Origin: Gnetum montanum
Lineage: Eukaryota; Streptophyta; Gnetopsida; Gnetales; Gnetaceae
NCBI GenBank assembly: GCA_015680685.1
Contig: MNCI01002098.1
Span: forward strand, 1,119,533-1,183,532
Direction of reading: 5' to 3'
Length of the DNA: 64,000 bases
Shown here: piece by piece, positions 1-12,519 of the stretch
How positions within the stretch are numbered: position 1 is the first letter of the stretch
Layout of the letters: each line of letters begins with the position of its first letter
Program-made: the position numbers and the translations under genes
Notes under the pieces: generated by a model
Told to the model about the DNA's origin: nothing
The model's database searches: none
Seen by the model: only the letters and a program-made list of their open reading frames with translations

Positions 1-113
1 ACAATGATTGAAAACCTTTCAGACACTAGAAAATCGGCACCAGTCATGATGAACAATGATTGAAAACCTTTCAGACGCTGGAAAATCGGCACTAGTCATG
101 ATGATGATGATGA
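1..113. repeat. 52-bp tandem duplication plus ATG microsatellite
   Basis: Two 52-bp units (1-52 and 53-104) differ at only three positions, all transitions. The second unit runs into a short (ATG)n tract. The array may continue left of the window. Confidence 0.9.
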
Positions 114-239
114 AGGAGAAAGTAAAAACAGAGCACCATGAGATTACATATGGCCATTGGCGATGTGCTGGTGGGCATGTGCTGGTGGGCTTCGTTGCTT
201 TATAATGCGCTTCTGTACGTGCGCTCCGAATCTAAAGCG

Positions 240-327
240 AACACTATTACCACTGTCAATTTTCAACTCACGAGGATAAGTTTAACACTATTACCACTGT
301 CCATTTTGAACCCATGAAGAAGTGGAC
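240..327. repeat. 44-bp imperfect tandem duplication
   Basis: Units start at 240 and 284 with the same AACACTATTACCACTGTC word and then diverge. They lie in the upstream region of the GH1 gene. Confidence 0.75.
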
Positions 328-330
328 AAA

Positions 331-340
331 TATAAAATAA
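331..340 (+). promoter_or_regulatory. candidate TATA box for the GH1 gene
   Basis: TATAAAATAA lies about 300 bp upstream of the chosen ATG at 635. Another TATAATG is at 201. Neither is confirmed and AT-rich sequence gives chance matches; 341-634 otherwise shows nothing recognisable. Confidence 0.3.
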
Positions 341-841
341 AATGAAACCCAACAACATCGCGTCCGTTTTGCAACCGTGCCAAATAATCAGGCTCCAGGG
401 CAAGTAAGTGTAGAAAACAAAGAAGGGAAAATAAAAACGGTGACCAACTTTGCAGCTTGACAGTTGTGTTTCATCACAGCAGTATGTGCTGGAACGAGAT
501 AGTACCAAGAAATGCTTTCAAGTCAGAAGGCTGTTGATACCCTGCCACAGCCCAACACGGGAAGTCCGGAACTGAGGACCTGCTCTCGCGGTAGTTGTAG
601 CAGAAGAAGCGAAGAATCTTCGTCTGCAGCAGTCATGGGATCAAGAAATATCCACTTATTTTCATCGCTTATTTTTATTTCTCTTGTTGGTGGAGAAGCT
701 GAAATGCTGCACAGAGATAAGTTTCCTCCCAGTTTTGTGTTTGGAGTAAGTACATCTGCTTACCAGGTATACTCCTGTTGTCGCTACATTTCCGTTAACT
801 TTCTCCTTATTTTGTACATCTCAGTGTAGATCTGTTTTTTG

Positions 842-1030
842 TTTTCATGGCTTCATTATTGTAATATTTGATTTTTTTAGTATGAATGAGAGGAGAATCC
901 CTGTGCAGCTCTGTTTCTATTTTCATGGCGCCATTTCTGTAATATTTGATTTTTTCAGTACCAAGGAGAATCTCAATGTAGCTCTCTTTTTCGTTTTCAT
1001 GGCTTCAGTATGAAGGAGCAGCAAATGAAG
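842..1030 (+). repeat. 74-78-bp tandem repeat across intron 1 acceptor of GH1 gene
   Basis: TTTTCATGG recurs at 842, 920 and 994. The first two units each carry a pyrimidine tract and an acceptor-like YAG followed by TA; the third leads into the true exon 2. The duplication therefore made three competing 3' splice sites. Confidence 0.75.
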
Positions 1031-1384
1031 ATGGCAAAGGGCAGGGAATTTGGGACACCTTCACACATCAAGGTCAGCATAAAAGAGAGCAATACTTGAT
1101 GCCGGGATATTAAATCTCTCAGTGCTTAAGTGTAAATGCAGACAGGAGTTTCAAGTTTTTAGATATATGCCCGGATTGTAGAACTTTTAACTTGAGATGG
1201 AAAAACCAAGAGCAATCTGTTTTTTTTGGATGCTTCCAGGTAATATGGTTGATGGCAGCACAGGTGACGTTTCATCGGACGGGTATCACAGATACAAGGT
1301 CTCTGATATTGATCTTTCTTTTACCCTGTGTTAACTTGATGTGGATTTTTGCGCTGCTTGGGTTGTTACTACTAACTGAAAATA

Positions 1385-1462
1385 GGGGGTTTCTCCTTGG
1401 ATTTCTCCTTGGATTATTTATTCTGTTAGGGGTTTCTCCTTGGATTTTTTATTCTGTTGCAG
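1385..1462 (+). repeat. tandem duplication of intron 3 tail of GH1 gene
   Basis: GGGGTTTCTCCTTGGATT followed by TTATTCTGTT occurs twice, the second time ending at the exon 4 acceptor (GCAG, 1462). The first unit also holds an internal TCTCCTTGGATT repeat. Confidence 0.8.
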
Positions 1463-1818
1463 GAAGATGTGAAGCATCTCTCTGAAACTGCTTTCGTTTC
1501 TCAATTTCATGGTCACTCCTCGTTCCAGGAATGAGCACTGCCTCCATATTCTCATCTTTTGTCTCAAAATCCTGATTAAACCCTAATCTTCAGCTTTGAA
1601 TTTTTTTCCTATGTTTTTCACCCAATCTCTGAAACTTCAACTGGAATAGGCAATTTGCATTTTCTAATGCAGATGGCCGCGGAGCAGTGAATCCAAAGGG
1701 TCTAGAGTATTATAACAATCTCATAAACGAATTGCTGGACAAAGGTTAATTTTTCGTTATCGAACAGATATCTGTAATTTAATGTAACTAGGCATCGACT
1801 TGTATGGTAAATCATTAA

Positions 1819-1926
<108 letters not shown>

Positions 1927-4779
1927 TAAGTAACTAATGTGAATGTTTTCAAATCCCTGTTTCTTTGAGTTATATATAAATGGATTATGTGCTGACGATA
2001 TGATATTGTTGTATAGAGAGGATTTCTTAGCATTTTCAGAGATCTGTTTCAGAGAATTTGGGGACAGAGTCCAGAAATGGATAACAATTAACGAACCAAA
2101 TGCATTAGCACAAATGGGCTACAGCGAAGGCATGATGGCTCCCAAGCGATGCTCCATTCTAGAAATGCATTGCACTGCAGGAAATTCTAGCACAGAGCCC
2201 TACTTGGCTCTTCACAACATGCTGATTGCTCATTCTGCAGTTGTTAAGCTTTACAGAGACAAATATCAGGTCCAGATTCTACCTAGGATCTTTTATAAAA
2301 TAGGTCTTGTCTGTGTAAGTCTAAGAATCACAAAGGGCTCTGGTAGTTTGTATGATTGTATCCATCTTTCCTATGGATGTCATTTAGGCATTTACTTGAA
2401 AGCAGGGCAAAAAATAGGTCTTGCATGATACCATCAAGTTTGATAGGATTCTTCTGAGAACTTTGTTTTTACTTCGCCATACTCCATAGCTAAAACTATT
2501 ATGATTTGTTTATTGCCCATATTTAATCCTAGTGTGTTTTGTTTTATTTTGATTTATTTTACTGCTCATACACGGAATGTCTTCAATTCTCAAAAACTCT
2601 TCCCACACGACGTGTTTTAGTATCTATGGGGAAAAATTTTTCGAACTCAGAAAATCCGGATTTGTTATATATTACCTAACAAGATGAAATGTGTGGGCTT
2701 GCAGAAATATCAAAAGGGCTCAATTGGATTATCCATTTTGGCATACTGGTACTGGCCTCTGACTAACAGCACGGCAGATATTTTGGCCTGGCAGAGAGCC
2801 CTGAATTTCACTATTGGGTGGTAAGTAAAATTTTATATAATCACGATATACATACAGCAAATAATCAAACAAAAAATCAGTCGGTTATTCTTGAATTTTT
2901 AACTTTAAATGTTTCTACAGGGTTTTGGAACCTCTGCTACATGAGCAGTATCCCAAAATCATGCAAGAAATCGTTGGTACTCGTCTGCCCAGATTCACAG
3001 AGTCTCAGAAAAAGGATCTGAAAAACTCATTTGATTTTGTGGGGTTAAGTCACTATTCTACTCTCTATGTGTATAACGGTGCAAACATCTCCGAACCAAC
3101 TTCCTACGTGGATGACGTGGGCGTGCTTACAAAAGGTTAGCAAATTTACTGTAACCCACAACTTTTTTTCTTTAAATTTCATCTGTTGAAATCGAATCTG
3201 ATTATTTTTGTTCTGTGATGAATGATGCCGGAATGGATCTATATAGCTGCGGCAGAAGACTCCGCTTTGCCTGCAAAGGAGGTCTTAAAAAATTATTAAG
3301 ATTTTATGAGGTAACTCTGAAATGATCTGGGACAATTTTTAATATGACAAAATTTCTCTGTTTTTACAGAACATGGCGTTTGGCTCGGTGCCATTAGGAT
3401 TTGAAGACTTGCTTTTACATGTGAAGGCACGTTACGGCAATCCACCAGTGCTGGTAACAGAGTGTGGTGAGTAATTTTGATAGGACAAAATAAATTCATA
3501 ATCCATCACAGATACACCAGTGACATGTACGATACAACTTATAACTTGGCAACCTCTTATAAAATTCCTTTTAAACCAAATTATGATGGGATGCAACGCT
3601 TTCATAGGAACTATCAATGAAATATTTCATAGGTATCCACAATAGATCAATGCAGCTTTAAAGTTTTATAGGTTCTACTGCATTTTTTTTAAAAGCTATT
3701 TCAAGTGACATCCTTGAAAATTTCATGGGATTTTTGTAACTGTTTTGCTATATAATATTACTGAAAGGATCATTATCCCTGAAGCTTCAATGCTCATTTT
3801 GTGAAGGGGATCCTGGCTTAAAAGATTGGTAAATGAATGAATGCCTAACTTTTTCAAATGTCTGTACCAGGCTGAAATCTTTCACTTGAAAAATAATCAC
3901 CATACCAAATTACTGTAACTCCAAATGATTCACTTGGTATATAAAATCACTAAGCTATGAAATATTTTTTTTATGGATTTTACTCCTGCAGGTTATCCAG
4001 AAGTCAATGTTAAAGGACAACTATTATCTAAAGCACTGAATGACTCGGCCAGAGTATCATATTTCCGTGACTACATTAAACATATGCACAATGCCATCAG
4101 GTGTATACTTATTTGGATTCCTGTTTTGTTTGTTCCCTTGTGGAATATTATGAATTGAATTCTGTGAGCTTTGATGATTATATTTTTGTAATTTTCTTGT
4201 GTCCGTCAATTTGATTCTATTCTGAAACTCCAATTGATTATTGGAACTGCAGCAAGGGATCAAATGTGAAGGGATTCTTGGCATGGACTCTGGTAGATGG
4301 CTTTGAATATGCTATGGGATATAAACTGCGTTTTGGAATCTATTATGTGGACAAGGATTTGCAGAGATATCCTAAAAACTCTGCAAGATGGTTCGGACGT
4401 TTCCTTAAGCCCGGGAAGCTGAACATGCCACCATCTTCAGTGGCATCATATTGAAGTCATCAACATTCGGCTTTTTCACCAGCATTATTTATATGTGATA
4501 TTAGAAGCCAACAAGTTTACATCCAAGACTCTTTTCAATCATTGAAAAGATCTCAGTTTATGTTATTTCTTTATGTATTGAAATTTCTTTATTATCCATG
4601 CAATAGAGTTGGGTATTGTTGGTAAACAATTTATTTTAGCTTATTTTAGTATGTATGAGAATGCTTAACACAAAAGCTTATTTATATGTCTATTGCAAAT
4701 GAAATTTTAATGAAAGTTGCAATCAATTCCAATGCAAGGTGATTACACTATCTCGTAATAAAGGTAGATTGTTATTCCA

Positions 4780-5012
4780 AAATAATAATAATAATAATGA
4801 TGCATATACAGATTCTATGTAAAGAATGTAGTAAAGAGCAAAGTGCATGTCGATTCTTTATTGAGGTAGTAGTAGAGGTTAAAGACATATATTCTATAGT
4901 AAAAGTAGTAGTATAGAACAAAGCGTTTGTATGTTCCATGTAGAGGTAGTTATAGAGGATAAAGATATATAGTTTCTATGTAATGGTAGTAGTAGAGCAT
5001 AAAGAACATGTT
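4780..5012. repeat. (AAT)n microsatellite and degenerate ~40-bp tandem repeat
   Basis: 4780-4799 is (AAT)n. From about 4812 to 5010 roughly five diverged units share a TCTATGTARAGGTAGTAG core followed by AGAGNATAAAGA. It is non-coding and lies just 3' of the GH1 gene. Confidence 0.65.
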
Positions 5013-5181
5013 TGTCTTATCTTTTTTTTTTTAATATTGAAACTTGAATATAGCATTTAAGTAAAAGCTTCACAATAATTTTTAAGCTAGAATTATTAAC
5101 AATAAGCTAGAACATATCAAAAACCTTGTAAAAGTATTTTTTCTTTTTTGTATATACCTCTTAAATTCTCTAGATGACAAG

Positions 5182-5222
5182 CATTTTCATTTCATTTTCA
5201 TTTTCATTTCCATTTCCATTCC
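5182..5222. repeat. (TTTTCA/TTTCCA)n microsatellite
   Basis: A run of hexamer-like TTTTCA and TTTCCA units. Confidence 0.85.
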
Positions 5223-6009
5223 TATTACAAAATTATTTTTAAATTTTTAGAGTTGTCCAAACTAAAACTAGAGTGCATAGGTGCCTGTTATCTTTAAGAG
5301 AGATATATAGAAAATACAATCCTTTAGTAGTAATGTTAGAAAGGTAACATGCAAAGCAATAATTTTACGAGTCATTATCTTTATTGATACATGTGTCCTC
5401 AAAGTCTAGATACAAAAAGAGGAAGGTTATTGTCAAATTAGAACCTAGTTGTAAAACTATACCAAATCTCATTTATAATTTCTTTTTTAGAGAAAAAAGT
5501 TAACTAAAGATGATTTGAAGAAATTACAAATAAACAGAGATCCAACTCTTTGTAGAGGTGAATGACAAGGCTAAGATGATGATGATTATGCATCCTAGAA
5601 GTCATAGATTAGTAAATTTGAGATTTGTAGGGAGACTTAATTTTTAAAAAGCTTTATATTTATGGCATTTTTCAATAAACTAAAATTTGCATTAAATAAA
5701 CACTATAGTGATGAATTAAAGGTTAAATTTGGTGTTTCTGAACATCCTAGATGCATTGGTAGGGTTAGATTCTAAGTAGAACATCATCCTAAGGTACTTA
5801 ATTAAAAAGTTATTTTATAAGATATTTAGTTTTAATTAAAAACAAGCTTAGAATTCTTGTTTGATGCTATAAAGTGATAAAGAGTATGGCCTAAGGTAGG
5901 GTTAGGGTCCTAAATGTTCTATGAAGAAAGTGTTATATCATCATGTGTATAATACTGAAGGAAATATACATAATCCAATACTTATAAAGCTATAATAAAG
6001 TTCTAGGTG
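5223..6009. other. AT-rich intergenic sequence, nothing recognised
   Basis: No convincing coding frame or known repeat is visible. It could be a decayed 5' part of the LINE that follows. Confidence 0.4.
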
Positions 6010-7690
6010 ATGTAATTTCTATTGAATTTTAAAAAAATTATTGGGATGTTGTTAGTATCAACCTTTATTTTATTTTTGTTGAAGTCATTGAACAACGTTC
6101 TCTTGGTCAAGAGCTGAATAAAGAAGTTTTTAAACTTATTCCTAAGGATAGTAATCTTTCCCACATTGATTATTGACATCCTATTACTCTTTTAGATTTT
6201 GTTGATAATATTTTGGCTAAATATCTTGCTCGAAGATTAAAACCAATTATTCCTCAATTAATTACTTTAATGCAAACTTGCTTTGTCAAAAGTGGATATA
6301 TTTGGCATAATGTTGTTGTAGATTGGAAGGGTATGTAGTGAGTTAAGGATTCTAAGCGAAACATTGCTTTTTTAAAGCTTGATTATCTAAAACATATGAT
6401 AGAATTGAATGGTGATTTATATTCCTTATTTTCGAAAATACAATTTTAAAGAAAAATTTATTGGAATGGTGGAGACTCTTTTTATTGATGCTAATATACT
6501 TATTGTTACAAATATTGGTATTTCTAATAGTTTTAAGCTTGAATACTCAGTTAGCCAAAGTTGCCCTATTGCTCATTATCTCTTCATCCTTGCTATAGAT
6601 TTTTTATGTCATGCTATATAGAACAACTAAAAACACAATTTGTTACAAGGCATCTTTATTGAAAATAATGCTCCTACTTTATTAAATATGCATTTTGCAA
6701 ATGACTTCTTTTTCAAAATAAAAAATGAAAAAGCTATTGTAAATCACCTTTTTTATCATGTTAATCAATATTATAGACTTTTAGGATCTTAGATTAATTG
6801 GTTCAAATCTTCTATATTTTGCAATAAGGGGATTTAAGAATGGGCATTATCTAAATCTTAGAATTTTCTAGATAAGTTAGATATTTTTAAATTGTTGGGC
6901 ATTTCTATTTTTGTTGGATCTTCAAAAACATTATGGGATGTTACAACGAGAAAAATACAACAAAAACTTATTAAATGAAAGGAGAAGAAAATTTTAATGA
7001 TTGGTAAGTTTATTATTTGTAAGCATATAATTCAAGCTACTCATGTATATTATTCATCATGTTGGGCTCCTAGTATTTCTAGATATCATCACATTAATAA
7101 GCTTGTGCAAAAATTTCCTTTTGAGTAGTAACCATTCTAGAAAAGGATTTGTCCTTGTTGGTGTAACATTTGCATTTGTCACAAAGATGATGGTGGATTT
7201 GTATTGCTGAATTGTTACAAACATGGTATTGTTTTATATGCCAAGTGGGTGGTTAAATGCTTATCTGGTGGAGAGCCTTGGAAGCTTCTTTTTTGTAAGC
7301 GCATTCACATGGGTAGCCTAGAGGTAGTAACTACTAGATAGATACTTATTTTTTTAATTGGATCCTTTTGCTAAGAGGTACTACTATATTAGGTTCTATT
7401 GTCATAAATCACATTTGGAAGGCTTGGGGTTTTATTAGTGATTTTTGAAACTTTAATAATATTACTATTTCTACCTCTATGCTTAATAAGATTTCTCCTT
7501 GGTGGCTTTCCATTAATAATGAAACATGAACTATTAAGTTTCCATATCTTTATACTAAGTGGTGTAAGTTTGGTATTTCCTCCCTTTCATCTCTTTGCAT
7601 GTATAATCACTAAATTACTTGGTTTGAATGTAAAACTCTCTATGACATTTATTTTTCAAAAAAGTCTACATTTTTGGATCTTTTGAATAG
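6010..7690 (+). mobile_element. degraded L1-type LINE, reverse-transcriptase part of ORF2
   Basis: Across several frames the translation follows plant LINE ORF2 order: an HPITLLDFVDNILAKYLARR block with downstream QT.FVKSG (about 6170-6310), SVSQSCP..HYLFILAIDFL (about 6540-6610, the QGCPLSP region), a FANDFFF block replacing FADD (about 6695), a LLGISI..SSKTLWD block (about 6890) and the C-terminal CWAP..SRYHHINKLVQ and GIVLYAKW regions (about 7055-7250). RT would copy LINE RNA at the target site. The catalytic FADD is FAND and many stops are present, so the copy is dead. Apurinic endonuclease and ORF1 are not seen; 5' truncation is usual for LINEs. No poly(A) tail or target duplication was found. 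Confidence 0.8.
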
Positions 7691-7709
7691 TTTAGATAGA
7701 AGTGCAACT

Positions 7710-9655
7710 ACCAAAAATTCATAGAGAATTCCTCTAAGATTGCAAAACCATTGGTTAAGCTAACAAAGAAAGTTTCTTCATTTTTCTGGACTACTGAATG
7801 TGAAAAAGCATTCCAATAGTTGAAGGAGAAACTAGTAGAAATGCTAGTTCTATAAGCACCTGATTGGTCTAGACCATTTCATGTTATGATGGATGCATTG
7901 AATTATGCCTTGAGAGTTGTGCTTATGTAGATGCACTACAAGAAATGTCCATACTACATCCACTAAGCAAGCTAAAGCATTATGGGTGTACAACTGAACT
8001 ACACCACTACAGAAAAAGAACTAATGACAGTGGTGTTTACTCTAAAGAAGTTTAGGCATTATGTGCTTGGATACAAATTTTTTGTGCACATAGATCAAAG
8101 TGTAATTTGCTTCCTAATGAACAAGCCAATGGTGGGCCCTTGTGTCATATGGTGGCTAGTGATTTTACAAGAATTTGATCTTATGATGGTAGATCTAAAG
8201 GGAATTAAGAATGTGGTCACCAATCACTTGTCTTAGTTGTGATGGGACAATAAAGAGGAAGAAAGCTCATTATTTGATCTATTTCTTGATAAACTTCTCT
8301 TTGTTGGGGCTATAATTGAATAATTACCCATTGAGCCTAAATGGTATGATGGCATTCTCACCTATCTTCTCATCCAAGAGATGCCACAATGGTTGGACCA
8401 TTGAAAAAAATAATAGTTTCTTCACCAAGTAAAACACTTCATGGAAATCAATGGACACCTCTACAAGGTGTGCACCAATGGCTTGGTTCGATGGTGTGTC
8501 CTTGATGCTGATCAACTGCATGTTCTCCAGGATGCTCATGAAGGTCCTTGTGGGGGCCATTATGCTAGGAGATGCATGGCCATTAAAATCCTTATGGCAG
8601 GGTATTATTGGCCAACAATCTTTAGGGATGCTCATCAATTTGTCCACTCTTGTGAATGCTGCCAACAAGATGCTGGAATGACTGTTCAAATGGCGGGACC
8701 TCAATAATGGATTCAACCACTGGAACCATTTGACATCTAGGGCATTGATTTCATGGGTCCCATCACACCCATGTCAAATGGAAAAGTGTACATTATAGTC
8801 ACTGTTAACTATTGTATGAAATGGGTAGAATCTACAACTATCATCGACTGTACATCTTCTACTACTACTCGGTTTATACAACAAAATGTTATAAACAGGT
8901 TTGGTGTGCCACATGCATTAATTTTTGATAATGGAACTCACTTTACAAGCACTACTTTTTGGAAGCTTATGCAATGCTTAGGGGTTGAACATAGACTAAC
9001 AACACCTTACCACCCCCAAGCTAATGATCAAGCTAAGGTTACAAATAGGAAAATTACAAAGATACTAGTGAGAACTGTCAACAAATATTGGAAAGAGTGG
9101 AGCACAAAACTCAATGATTCTCTTTGGGCCTACCACTCAACATGGAAACTTCATATATGCTATTCTCCCTATGAGCTAGTATATGAAAAATTACCAACAC
9201 TTCCTATTCAATTTGAGTTCTGTACACTTTCAATAGCCTATGATCTCAACCTTGACTTAAGTCTAGCATAAAAATAAAGACTAATGAATCTTAACTTTTT
9301 AGATAAAAATTAATTTGTGGCCTTGTCATCTAATGAGTTGTACAAGGTATTCAACAAAAAGTACCATGACCTTAAAATTAGGAAAGTCAAATTTCAACCA
9401 GAAGATAAGGTCCTCTACTAGAACCCCACACATGTACCTCAACAAACTAAGTTCCAAATGTTGTGGGAAGAACCTTATATAATTTATAAAAATTTTTCTT
9501 CTTGGGCCATGATCATCTACAAACCTAAGAACCCAAATAAGAAAAATTTAGTCAACATATAACAAGTCAAACCTTTCCATGAGCCTAATCCAACTAATTC
9601 AACAACCACCTCATCAAGTGGACAACCATGCTCAATCTTTCAGATCTTCTCTTTT
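7710..9655 (+). pseudogene. Ty3-type pol fragment: RNase H and integrase (element A)
   Basis: The order is RT thumb/RNase H (7720-8240, with YTTTEKELMTVVF and KKFRHYVLG), integrase H-H-C-C zinc region (8441-8700: H..GGHYARRC then CECCQQ) and integrase core (8703-9271: GIDFMGPI, IFDNGTHF, TPYHPQAN). The first two catalytic Asp are present. The Glu expected in GQxE is Lys here (DQAKVTNR), so the DDE triad is broken. Several in-frame stops separate the blocks. It is closely related to the pol of element D and ends at the same internal motif. The protease and most of the RT are missing. It begins next to the LINE remnant without a visible boundary signal. Confidence 0.85.
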
Positions 9656-9905
9656 TAACTTAGTCATGGGGGAGATGGCCATTTATGTTAACTATATAAG
9701 TAGCTCTTCAGTTTTTCATCTTTTTGTTTTACTTTTATAAATTTTTGTTTTACACATTCTTTATCTTACACCTTTTTGTTCTACATTATTAGTTTTTCAA
9801 AGTTTTTGTTTTACATCATCATTAGTACATTTTATTTTTCTTAAATATTTCACAACTTCTTATGCATTTTCCTTTATTTGGTGTGATTTTATTATTATGT
9901 TTTAA
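9656..9905 (+). other. internal PPT-like motif and start of element A spacer
   Basis: TAGTCATGGGGGAG (9661-9674) looks like a polypurine tract, but the sequence after it is homologous to the non-coding spacer of element D (44.9-45.17 kb, reverse strand), not to an LTR. This is therefore an internal motif 1, not a 3' LTR junction. The spacer is cut off near 9905. Confidence 0.65.
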
Positions 9906-11165
9906 TAATGTCATGTCTTATTGCCAACTAGGTATAATGTGATTTGATTAATATGGGCATGTGCTATTTGGTTATTTGATTGTTGGTGTTTCGATTCTAG
10001 CTTTGAATTTTGTATTCTAGGTTTGATCAAAGAATTTCCAAATAATGAAAAGTGATCCATAAAAACCTCTACAAATTCTTCAAGCATTTTAACAAATTTT
10101 GAGGTCATGGCTCTTTGAAGTATCATAGGATCTTTTCATGAATCTAATGACATTCTTTTAAAAGAAAAGATACCAAATGAACATGAGAATGCAATTTTTT
10201 GTTGATCTTCAATGGCTATGACTATTTGATTATAGTCATTGAATCCATCAAGGAAATAGTAATATTGATGGCCTTTTAAGTATTCAAGAATTTGATCAAT
10301 GTATGATGATGAAAATTGATATTTTCTTATGTATTGATTTGACTTTCTATAATCCATGCATATTTTTCATTTTCCATTTTTCTTTAGTAACATAGTTATA
10401 GAACTAACTCATTCACTATTTGAGATAGGATAAATTATCCCTTCTCTTCATTTTTAAGTGGTTTCTTCTTTGACAATTTATTTTATTATAGGGTTAAGTC
10501 TTCTAGGAGGTATCATTATTGGTTTGGATCAATCCTCTAAGTAGATATGATGCTAAAAAATGTTTGAAGATATTCCTTCTTTTAAATCTTCATATGTCCA
10601 TGTAAATACATATGTTTTCCTTACTAATACATCTTGTAACATGCCCTCTTCTTCAATTGTTAATTTTGAATTTATGATTAAGGGTCTATCCTTAGCTAGA
10701 AATATGTATTTAAGAGTAGTTGATAGTTCCTTAAATTATTTTGCATTTTGTTATGAGGGTTTTCTAATGTTAGTGTGTCAAATCCAAAATCCAATAACTA
10801 CCTAATTTGTTTATGAAGTTCTTAACATTCTTAGTTACTATGGACTTTATGTTAGTTGGTGAGTATTAGTGTTTCTTTATTCTTAGCCAACATCACCAAA
10901 ACCACTTTGAAAATCATTTTTACATCTTTTTGAGATATTTCTAAAACATTCTTGTTAAGATTAAAAATTTTGAGGTTAAATGTCATATTGATAAAGGATA
11001 GTTGTTACAATCATGAGTGATAATGAATTACATGCTTGGTAGTAGCTAACCAAGGTTTCCCTAGGATAATAGCAAAATACTTTGAATCATGAACTTCTAA
11101 TATGACAAAATCATCAAGATATACTATTGGTTTTTGAATGCACTTTGAACATTTAGACTTCACTA
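9905..11165 (-). mobile_element. Athila-like Ty3 fragment: protease end and reverse transcriptase
   Basis: Read on the reverse strand: a protease tail with DDFVILEVHD..YFAIILGKPW (about 11100-10990), then RT with REGIIYPISNSE (about 10430), CMDYRKSN (about 10355), YYYFLDGFNDYNQIVIA (about 10240) and FVEVFMDHFSLFGNS (about 10060, where FMDDF is expected). The second Asp of the RT active site is His and stops are frequent. This family differs from elements A-H and resembles the Athila lineage more closely. The junction with element A near 9905 is not marked by an LTR. Confidence 0.75.
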
Positions 11166-11499
11166 ATATTTATTCCCCATGTTGTGGATTTCAAATAATA
11201 AGAAGAAATGAGTTCTACAAACCAAAATTCAAAATAATTGAAGGTCATGCCCACATATGGAAGTACAAAAAATTGAAATGAAAACATGAAGATAAAAGGA
11301 AAAAATCAAAGATCAAGAATAGATAATTTAGAACTTTTAGTAACATTAGGACAAAAGTCATGTAATTTCTATTTTAATTTTCAAGTCATAGGATAAAATA
11401 GGAAAATTTATTTATTTATTCCTTTACTAAAAGATTGATGGGTAGATATAATAATAGAATGATCCAAATCTTACATATATCTTCAATTCTTAGCCCATT

Positions 11500-12118
11500 T
11501 CCCATGAAAATAGACTTGTCCCTTCATTATTTATAATGGCCTCATCAAATGCCTATAAATACATAGGCATATTATGTTGTATTTTGGATTATAGTTGATT
11601 ATGAAATTTCTCTCCAAATTCATCACTCATTCATCAATTGATCCTTCATCACATTTACTAATACATCAAGGTTTTGTACATTATTATACTTCATTTTATT
11701 TCAAGTTAAGATATTACATTCAGGGCCATTCTTGTGTGACCAGTATTAACTACCAAATCGACTCAAATTTAAGTCCAACTTGTTTAAAAAAGGTAGATTT
11801 GTTTGAAAGAGTTTTGTATCAAGAATTCACTTACTTTATAACCTTCTTGGATTGCAAAGATATTCATCTTTCAATTCACCAATTTCTATTTTGGATGCTA
11901 AATAGTTTTATTCAAGGTCTCTTTTGCAAGTAAGATTTAGATGACCAAAAAAACTCCAACCGTTACAAACTTTTATAGACTTATAGCTTGTAGAATGAGC
12001 TTTCTAACAAGCTAAAGATTAGCTTAAAACTATTGTAGATTGCAAAGATATCATTTGGGAATGGGGATGTGACAATCTACCCCCCTTAGGTTTCATTTGT
12101 CCTCAAACGAGTCCACGG
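11500..12118 (-). mobile_element. chromovirus-like 3' end: polypurine tract and LTR start
   Basis: On the reverse strand, sequence resembling the pol terminus of Tekay/Del elements (GAGGACAAAT, then AAGGGGGGTAGAT) runs directly into TGTCACATCCCC at 12072, which is typical of such LTR starts. The LTR would extend left from 12072. Its left end is not visible, and 11500 is a nominal limit. A TATAAATA-like word is present near 11535 on this strand. No chromoviral pol is found to the right, where the CCR4 copy lies instead. Confidence 0.45.
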
Positions 12119-12519
12119 TCTCTATTCTTTTCTAGCTCCAATGCTTTCTTTCATGATCCTATGCTTGAATAACTTGATTTCTCTTTTGAACTTGAAGTTA
12201 TTTCTTTCTTATTTTGCAACTAAAATATATGTGAGAAAAATTATACATAAAATTAAATATTACTTTACTTACTTCATTTTCTAAGATAATGACAAAAATT
12301 AAAGATTTATCAACCACGAATCACTAGTCCTAACCAGAGTCGCACAAAGTGTAACTTAGATTTGGTTAGCCAAGTGAAGGCAAGGAAAATTATTTATCCC
12401 CAATTTTTATTATCTTAGATATTTTACTTATTTGATTAAAATATAAATTAAACAATGAATAAAATAATAAGATCATTAGTAAAAGTGAGGGTAAGATACT
12501 TCTTGATCTTGATCAACCT
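12119..12519. other. AT-rich spacer, nothing recognised
   Basis: No coding frame or known repeat is visible between the chromovirus-like terminus and the CCR4 copy. It could hold the 3' UTR of the retrocopied transcript. Confidence 0.35.

Noticed and set aside
4057-4284. Reverse-strand 75-residue frame
   Set aside because: Antisense to exons 12-13 of the GH1 gene; no support of its own.
9661-9674. A true PPT followed by a 3' LTR for element A
   Set aside because: The following sequence is homologous to the internal spacer of D, not to any LTR, so this is internal motif 1.
11549-11560. Plus-strand TATA box for an LTR ending at 12072
   Set aside because: The word lies in a palindrome (TGCCTATAAATACATAGGCA) and the PPT evidence points to the reverse strand.
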